Source of the DNA: Combretum micranthum
Lineage: Eukaryota > Streptophyta > Magnoliopsida > Myrtales > Combretaceae
Direction of reading: 5' to 3'
NCBI GenBank assembly: GCA_024138025.1
Contig: JAMXBD010000058.1
Coordinates: forward strand, 248,001 to 312,000
Length of the DNA: 64,000 bases
The notes beneath the pieces were generated by a model, which was not told the DNA's origin, searched no databases, and saw only the letters and a program-made list of their open reading frames with translations. The position numbers and the translations under genes were made by a program. Positions 58,229 to 64,000 of this stretch are shown here, piece after piece (position 1 is the stretch's first letter; the number at the start of each line of letters is the position of its first letter).

Positions 58229-59822
58229 TTCAATTGACCGTGAGCTTAAACGGCATCGTACCACAGGATTCATAAATCTGCTAACCCGGGATGGAGGGCG
58301 CAAGTCCATCCACATATGATTTCCGACTGGTCATATGTTTGTTGAACTCACTCGTTTGTTGCATTCCACTTGGTTGATTAATTACTTGCTTGAATGTTTT
58401 GTATTAATTGTGATTCGAAAGTTTTCACTCACTAAGCTAGTATAGCTTATACCACAATAGTTTCCTATTGCAGTATAACTACCTTTGGCTATCTCCGAGG
58501 ACCTAGGAAATAAGGTATAACTCTTAGAGGTTGAGGAGCTTTTGTTAAGGCCGGGACCTAAAAGTAGAAATGGACTTCTAATCCTGTTTCTCGTAACCAG
58601 TGTCTGAAGGACAATACAAGGAATTTTGTATGCTTGAGAATTCTTAGCATTGTTATCGGGGGTATGCCCCCAGTTCATGTAATAGAATAATTCTCTGTAA
58701 GACGGTCATGATTTACGTTCTTGCTGCTATGTATGTCTCCTTAAGCTACTACGAAGCAAAGTATGGTCTATAAATGTTGAGAGTGAGCCTTACACCCGAT
58801 GTTCAAACTCATGGAAAGACTAAGGTTGTCTTACTTGAGTTTAAATGTTGAGTGTGGCGGACTGTCATGCGTAGGGCATACTTTGGGGCGTGACAGAAAG
58901 AATGCTAAGTATACCGAGGCACGAATTATTGTGAATTAAATTTTGTTTTATTATTATGTTAGAGTATGTGCAAATTCTGTGATCATTTTTAAATTACTTT
59001 AAATCATATATTATGAGTTATATTAATTGATTCATGCATATCACGTAGTTAGTATCATCTCATGAGCTACTATACTTGATGGGGCAAGAGTATAGTAGCC
59101 GGGTTTGCAGGAGCCATAAATCTGCAAGATGGACGAATAGGAGCCTGAAATAAACTACATAAGTTGGATTTTAAAGATGGGTTTTAAAGAGCCTGAAACA
59201 CCTAACCCTAAATGGAGGGATAAATCCATTCAAACGTATGATTTCCGGTAGATCATATGTATTGCTTGTTCATTTACTTGATGCATTCATATGCTTGTTT
59301 AATAACTTGTTTGAGATTATTGATACGAGTACGTTAATTCAAGGAATATTCTCACTAAGCTAGTTATGTTTATATTCCGATAGACTTTTGATGTAACAGG
59401 ACCAATACCTTTTATGCCTGAGAACTTCATATACTCGAGTGGGATTATGTTTTGGAAAGCTTCTGGAAATCCTTTGAAGATCTTAGGCTTAATATCCTTA
59501 ATATCTTTTAGTGTTAGTATTTTTTCTTGTGTGAAAGATTAAGTTGATATTATGATTGTTTAGAGATTTATAGGGGAAAAACCCCTAAGATGATGTAAGG
59601 ATTATAGTCTTATAATATTGAAATGAGATAGCTATTTGGATTTCTTATATGCTGTATTTACTATCTTGAACTATACATTCCATCGGTGTCTCCTATTGTT
59701 GTGATAGATGCCTTACATAAGGTGTTGAAACTTTCGCATGACTTTAGGAAGTCATTCCTAAGTTTTAATACCGTATGTGGTGAACTGCCACATTTATTGT
59801 ACCCTCTGGGCATGACACAGGC

Positions 59823-60523
59823 TCTAGTCCAGTGATGAATCTGCTACCCTTGGCTTCTTCACTCTCTTTCAAAGCGTTAAGTAGAAATATCATAAGCATG
59901 TGCAATTCTACCTCATATTCTTCCACTGTCATCTTTCCCTATTATAGGGTGTAGTACTCTTGAAGCATTCTTTACTTAATACTATTGGGAAAAAATTCTC
60001 TATAGAAGACTTGCTGAAACATCTACCATGTAATCATATCAGTTATGTGTCTTTTGGTGTTCAACCACCAGTTATTGGTTCTCCCAGTCAGAAAATAGAA
60101 GACGTATTCAACTTTCTTGTTCTCTGGAATATCCAGAGCAGCAAACATCTTCTCAACCTCTTCCATCCACAACTATGCTTCGAGAGGTTTACTTGGTACT
60201 GGCTCAAACTTATGTACCAAGTCCAAAAATTTGTTCAAACTACGCACATATGCATGCCTAGCTCCATTATCTCCATTCCCATTCAGTCTCTGAGCCTCTT
60301 GTCTCCAAGCTTCTATGTTTTCTTGGACCATCGGCATGTCTCTCCTCATATCCTGCTGCTGCTGACCAACCACTCCTAACAAAGCATTCATAGCCTGCAT
60401 AAGGTATGCAGCATCAACCGGAACCTGCTGGCAAATAGGTGGAGGTGCTGGCAAGTCCTGATTCTAAGCCTACTGCTGCCCCAAATTCTCATTCTTATCA
60501 GGAATCCTTCTTCTTGGAGGCAT
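59823..60523 (-). pseudogene. gag: gag N-terminal part of the chromodomain element
   Basis: Begins ATG at 60523 (MPPRRRIPDKNENLGQQ) then two stops. It is open from about 60454 with CQQVPVDAAYLMQAMNALLG, a coiled-coil-like QQQQDMRRDM stretch and FLDLVHKFEPVPSKPLEA, followed by a stop and the gag core: LWMEEVEKMFAALDIPENKK, YFLTGRTNNWWLNTKR, MITWQMFQQVFYREFFPNS, MTVEEYEVELHML, SRFITGLEP. Ends at the CAGGC target duplication of LL10. The two halves are in register when one CAGGC copy is removed, so LL10 simply interrupted an already decaying gag. Confidence 0.9.
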
Positions 60524-60700
60524 TCTAACACAACAAAACACCACAAGATTAGAATAAGGGTATCCAACTCAAGATCAAAACTTAAATCTATAAGACAACA
60601 TCAAATTTAATTAAACAACAAACCTATTATTCTACCGTACTCCTCAAATCTCACAGTCCTAAGGAATCAAAACTTAAATCTATATGATTTAAAACCTATT

Positions 60701-60712
60701 GCTCTAATACCA
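60701..60712 (-). other. primer binding site, initiator-Met tRNA type
   Basis: Minus strand TGGTATTAGAGC, one base from TGGTATCAGAGC, the complement of the 3' end of plant initiator methionine tRNA. It lies about 7 nt after the inner end of the 5' LTR (60720), as expected of this superfamily. Confidence 0.85.
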
Positions 60713-60719
60713 AATAAGA

Positions 60720-60836
60720 TGTAACGGCCTAACCTGAAGACATTACAACCCGCCACGTATCCTCTCTTATATAGGACACACAAAAGCTCTAAAATCCACA
60801 ATAACACATTAATCACCGGTAAAAACACATAGGGTA
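60720..60836 (-). repeat. 5' LTR remnant of the chromodomain element
   Basis: Plus-strand TGTAACGGCCTAACCTGAAG; it matches the outer end of the 3' LTR (from 45104) up to CACATAGGGTAT, then stops matching at about 60836. The rest of this LTR has been displaced by an insertion or lost. Confidence 0.85.
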
Positions 60837-61309
60837 TAAAGACCCGATATGCCCAATTCTCAAATTAAGCACACCAAGTCCCCAACCATGTACAACTCTT
60901 ACGAATTATACATAAGGTTGTCTTAAAAGAAGGTGTTTATGTTGAATATTGCTAAACCAATTTTAGAATTTGTGAAATCGTTTAGTTAGATTTCTAAATA
61001 ACTGGATTCGGTAGCAGAAAATCAAATTTTATAAAAACAACTTATAAACTTCTACTCCCTACATAGCAAACCAGTTTTCTAAGAAATCAACTTTATAAAA
61101 ACACTTTATGATCTACTCTTAGGGGTAGATAATCATTTACAATCAATTGGGCATTAACAAGCTCTTAAAAGAAAATACAATTTATAAATATATCCAGTCC
61201 TCTTACAAAACAAAACAAAAGAAGAAACAAAATACAAGTAATATCTCGATCCTATCACACTTTACTCATTCTCCCATATCTTCAGAATCGCCCAAAACTC
61301 GGGACAAAC

Positions 61310-61447
61310 ATCATCACATCAATCATCATCACCATCACCATCCTCATCAACATCAACATCAACAACAATAATAAGAACAACAACATCAACAACCTCCACA
61401 TCATCATTAAGTCATCATCTCATCATCATCATCATCAACAACAATAC
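61310..61447. repeat. imperfect (ATC/AAC)n trinucleotide repeat
   Basis: Long run of ATC, ACC and AAC triplets with interruptions. Confidence 0.85.
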
Positions 61448-63202
61448 TTGTAAAAGGAATAACAACAACAAGGATGAGCCGAAGCCTAGTACATAGTAAC
61501 ACAATCACACACGGAGTGGCACACGAGCTTAACTAAATGCAATGCATCAATTCACAAGTTATTATCTTTTCATTAAAATAAATAAATCAACAATGGAGCA
61601 CTCACACTCTGGAACAAGCCAATGGGAATCTGGGGATCCTGAATAACACTCACGACGCTAAGGGGGTTGATATAAGCAGCCTAAATACTTATATCTCTTA
61701 GATAACGTTACACTAAAAAGAAACAGTAATCTCATCCAGGGCTTATAGTCGTTACCCAACTCTACTTAGACTCAGTCCATAACATAAATCTAGTTCACAC
61801 GTTCCCATAAATGTTGAACTAAACTATAATACTTCTTTCCAAGTTTAAGTAAATGTTATACTATTACTATATTCCCTTCGATTACCCACCGAGCCATGAC
61901 ATTGCATCATGACAAGTGGCTTAAGCGTTTATTTTAACATTGACAAGTTGTCGCTCCTCGGATCGGATTCAATGACGAATAACACAATCAACACTCATCA
62001 ATTATTAAGCCGAGTTTAAGTCTTAATCAGTTTAGAATGCCTATCCTAACATTCACATGCAAGTTACTGTGTACCTTGAATATGAAATCCAAACATAGCC
62101 TCGGAAGGAAATTTCAGAAGATAATCCAGAAGATAAATCAGATATCTACTTATGTTAAGGAAAGAACTCATATAAGAAACTAAACTAAACTAATCATCTA
62201 CTTCATCAAAATCATATAAGAACTTAAGCTATTTATCCATTCATCTTAAACTCGTTTTATTAAATCCTATTTGATCAGACACTAATGTGGAACTCCACTA
62301 TGGCTACGAAGATCGCCCTGCCAAAATATAGACAGTTTTCCTTTGTCTGTCAAAGAATTTCTTTTCTCTTTATTTATAGTGTTTTATTACAAAACCATTA
62401 ACAAAGAATTCATAAACCAAAAACATTCATTTTCCAAGTAAACACACATTTGAAACAATATATTCCCCATATTATTCAAAGATCATCCTAATTCATTCAT
62501 CTAAGCTAATTAATATCTATTAACCCATTTTAGCTTAACATTAGCCAAATTGATTAAAATTAGTCATTTGATTCATTTACTAAGTCAAGTTGATTAAACA
62601 TAGACAATCTAATTCATTTTAGCTTAGTAAAGTTCATTAAGCCAAGTTAGACTTAGATTAATTACTAATTCATCATATATCTAAGATCCAGTCACTTAAT
62701 CCCAAGTTAGCTTAAACCTAGCCAAATTCATCAAAGTTAAACAATCTAATCCATTTTGGTTCATTCAAGTTCATTTAGTCAAGTTGAACCTAGGTTTGTT
62801 AACTAAGTTCATTTTATAACTAACTTCCAGATTTAATCTAATTATTTGTTAAATCTATAAATCTACTTAACCCATGTTTAATTACATGAATTAATTCACT
62901 TGACACATCAAATATCACTTATCTATCTCATTTTAGCTCAAAAAGATCCATTTCCTTAGCAAAAACACATTTAACAAACAAAAACAAGTTTTTGACTTTG
63001 TTTGAAAAATACAATGGCTGGAAAAACTAAAATTTAAGTATCGATAATTTTCGAATTTGTAAAAACTCAAAACATAATAATTGTAGATCTCTTTTTAATC
63101 TTTCCAACGCAACTTGAATCACCTCAATCGGAGGTCTTATGAGAAAGTTATGAATAATTTACAAAATAGTATAACGTTAGGGAAGAAATCCGAGAGCGAA
63201 AC

Positions 63203-63305
63203 GCCCTTGCAAACGGGGCTGTTTCCAAGACCGTTTGCTCCAAACACCCCTCCAAATGGGGCCGTTTGCTCCAAACACCCCCCTAAACGGGGCCGTTTGC
63301 ACAGG
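63203..63305. repeat. short GC-rich tandem repeat, three units
   Basis: Three units on AAACGGGGCYGTTTGCTCC-AAACACCCC (near 63212, 63255 and 63287, the first and last partial), with AAACGG...CCGTTT arms around GGGC. Strong compositional contrast with the surrounding DNA. Confidence 0.7.
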
Positions 63306-64000
63306 TGTTTGACAGATTTCATGAATTCCTTGTTTCAAACATGAATTTTACAAAATTTTTACACTTCAAACCTTCACCAAAACACTTTACAACCATCATA
63401 CTACACCCTACATCTATTCTAACATCTTCAAACATCTCAAACTTCATCAACCTCTATAACCACTATTCATCATCTTCTTCCTCATCAAAACCTAACTTCC
63501 ATCAACCATGAAACCAACAAATACATATATAAACAGCACTCTCAACCCATTTCAAATCAATTCATCAATTAAATAAATAAACAACAAAGATAACAAGAGA
63601 ATAACAACTTATCTTTTTAAAACACTTGCACGCTTGATCTTTCTTTACATTTCTAACTTGTCTTCCTTCATCTAGCTTCTCTCATAGCTTTGATTACTCT
63701 TCAAGATAGCTTTAATCTTGAGATTTGTGGAAGATATTGGAAGAAAAGAAGAGAAAAGAAGAAGAAAGGAAGAGGGAAAAGAAAGTCTCGGTTAGGGAAA
63801 GGAAGAATAAGGAAAGAAAAGTGAAAGGAAGAGAGAGAGAGCAGGTGAGGAAAAATAAATCAAAAAGGAAGTTTAAAGCTTAAAATTAGGATATTTTAAA
63901 ATAAAGGTATCGAAATTAGAACTTTCAGATCAATATCTTTAGTTCTAAAAATATTTAGGAGATGATTTCAAAACCAATAGGTTAGAAATTAAGAACTCAA

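Larger units (their letters stand above)
54619..58895 (+). repeat. LL11: solo LTR, 4277 bp, TSD GAAAG
   Basis: TGTAAGCCCTGGAAAAATTC to GGGGCGTGACA, flanked by GAAAG (54614-54618, 58896-58900). The youngest layer of the deepest stack. Same subfamily as LL2 and LL7 but on the plus strand, with the composite head (54619-55472, then a fossil start TGTATACCCTAG at 55473), TATATAAG at 56119, three units of the long A/T-rich array, the exon-like block at 57746 and the 33-bp triplicate at 58130. Several short frames (for example 56070-56321) are not credible genes. Confidence 0.95.
51484..59817 (+). repeat. LL10: solo LTR split by LL11, TSD CAGGC
   Basis: Starts TAAAACTCTCGAATTTTTCA, which aligns with LL4's TGTAAGCCCTCTAATTTTTC minus two leading bases, and ends TGGGCATGACA. 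CAGGC flanks both ends (51479-51483, 59818-59822). Net length about 4.05 kb. Contains a fossil LTR start at 51660 (GGTAAACCCCTCAATTTC), TATAAATA at 52340, hairpins GCCTT/AAGGC (52912) and ACCTT/AAGGT (52951), exon-like block 54415-54514, (AT)n at 54069-54090, and, after LL11, one array unit (59130-59155) and twin hairpins (59212-59256). No genes. Confidence 0.95.
45104..60836 (-). mobile_element. Tekay-like chromodomain Ty3/gypsy element, split by LL10
   Basis: Read on the minus strand: truncated 5' LTR (60836-60720), primer binding site, gag (60523-59823 then 51483-51135), protease, reverse transcriptase, RNase H, integrase, chromodomain-like tail (to 47636), polypurine tract, 3' LTR (47589-45104). 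This PR-RT-RH-IN order plus a C-terminal chromodomain is that of plant chromoviruses; Del/Tekay is my best guess. Every protein has stops or shifts, so it is dead. The left flank GTTCT (45099-45103) should be the target duplication. The 5' LTR is broken after about 117 bp by unrelated sequence. Confidence 0.9.
60837..64000. other. unclassified repeat sequence, probably another LTR
   Basis: Begins (TA)TAAAGACCCGATATGCCC right at the break in the 5' LTR, a plausible LTR start (TGTAAAGACCC mutated). No coding sequence. It has minus-strand TATAAATA at about 62373, plus-strand TATATAAAC at about 63524, an A/T-rich stretch with repeated CTAAG/AGCTTA words (62500-62950), a GC-rich short repeat at 63203-63305 and a purine-rich tract (63720-63845). 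The His/Gln-rich frame at 61147-61371 is only a trinucleotide repeat. No right end is in the window. Confidence 0.35.

Noticed and set aside
61147..61371. Open frame with a His/Gln-rich tail
   Set aside because: The His/Gln part is just the ATC/AAC trinucleotide repeat read in one frame; no domain, no conserved neighbour.

Overview
This is a plant nuclear window (very A+T-rich, an angiosperm with a large repeat-filled genome; the species cannot be told from the sequence). I found no host gene, tRNA or rRNA gene. Almost every base belongs to LTR retrotransposons inserted into one another, plus two small DNA transposons. All coding sequence is decayed Ty3/gypsy gag-pol.

The dominant repeat is one divergent superfamily of very long LTRs, called LL here. 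They start TGTAA(A/G)CCC, end GGGGYRTGACA, measure about 3.6-4.9 kb once nested inserts are removed, and carry a TATAAATA promoter about 0.7-0.9 kb (1.5 kb in LL11) from the 5' end. Eleven copies are visible: LL1 3021-6741 (+, 3' LTR of a decayed element), LL2 6742-11105 (-, interrupted by that element), LL3 13275-16886 (+), LL4 18295-22360 (+), LL5 23046-27454 (-), LL6 30834-44874 (+, split), LL7 30982-37592 (-), LL8 41156-44766 (+), LL9 44875-45103 (+, head only), LL10 51484-59817 (+, split), LL11 54619-58895 (+). An older minus-strand fragment lies at 17651-28450. Most are solo LTRs with 5-bp target-site duplications (TSDs): GGTTT (LL3), GTGTG/GTATG (LL4), GAAAC (LL5), AAGTT (LL7), ATATT (LL8), CAGGC (LL10), GAAAG (LL11).

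Layout: 1-3020 decayed gag and pol of the LL1 element; 3021-11105 LL1 then LL2; 11106-17600 the 3' end and LTR of a different Ty3 element, with a Tourist-like MITE at 12044 and LL3 inside it; 17651-28681 the old LL fragment holding LL4 and a non-autonomous hAT-like element (22430-28008), itself split by LL5; 28682-30723 a solo LTR of the chromodomain element; 30834-44874 LL6, split by LL7 (which contains a 1.7-kb LTR at 33535-35271) and LL8; 44875 LL9, cut by a minus-strand Tekay-like chromodomain Ty3 element (45104 to about 60836). Its gag is split by LL10, which is split by LL11. From 60837 to the end is an unclassified repeat. The deepest visible stack is five layers: LL6 > LL9 > Tekay-like element > LL10 > LL11.

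The most interesting signal is inside the LL LTRs. Downstream of the promoter there is a roughly 3-kb transcribed leader with (i) small stem-loops whose arms change in compensating pairs between copies and on both strands, (ii) a short exon-like block bounded by splice-like sites, encoding a conserved 13-15-residue acidic peptide frame and ending in ATGGCCGA|GTGAGT, and (iii) fossil LTR starts inside larger LTRs, showing that new LTR 5' ends have been added upstream of old ones. These are by-eye observations on about ten copies and need alignment statistics.
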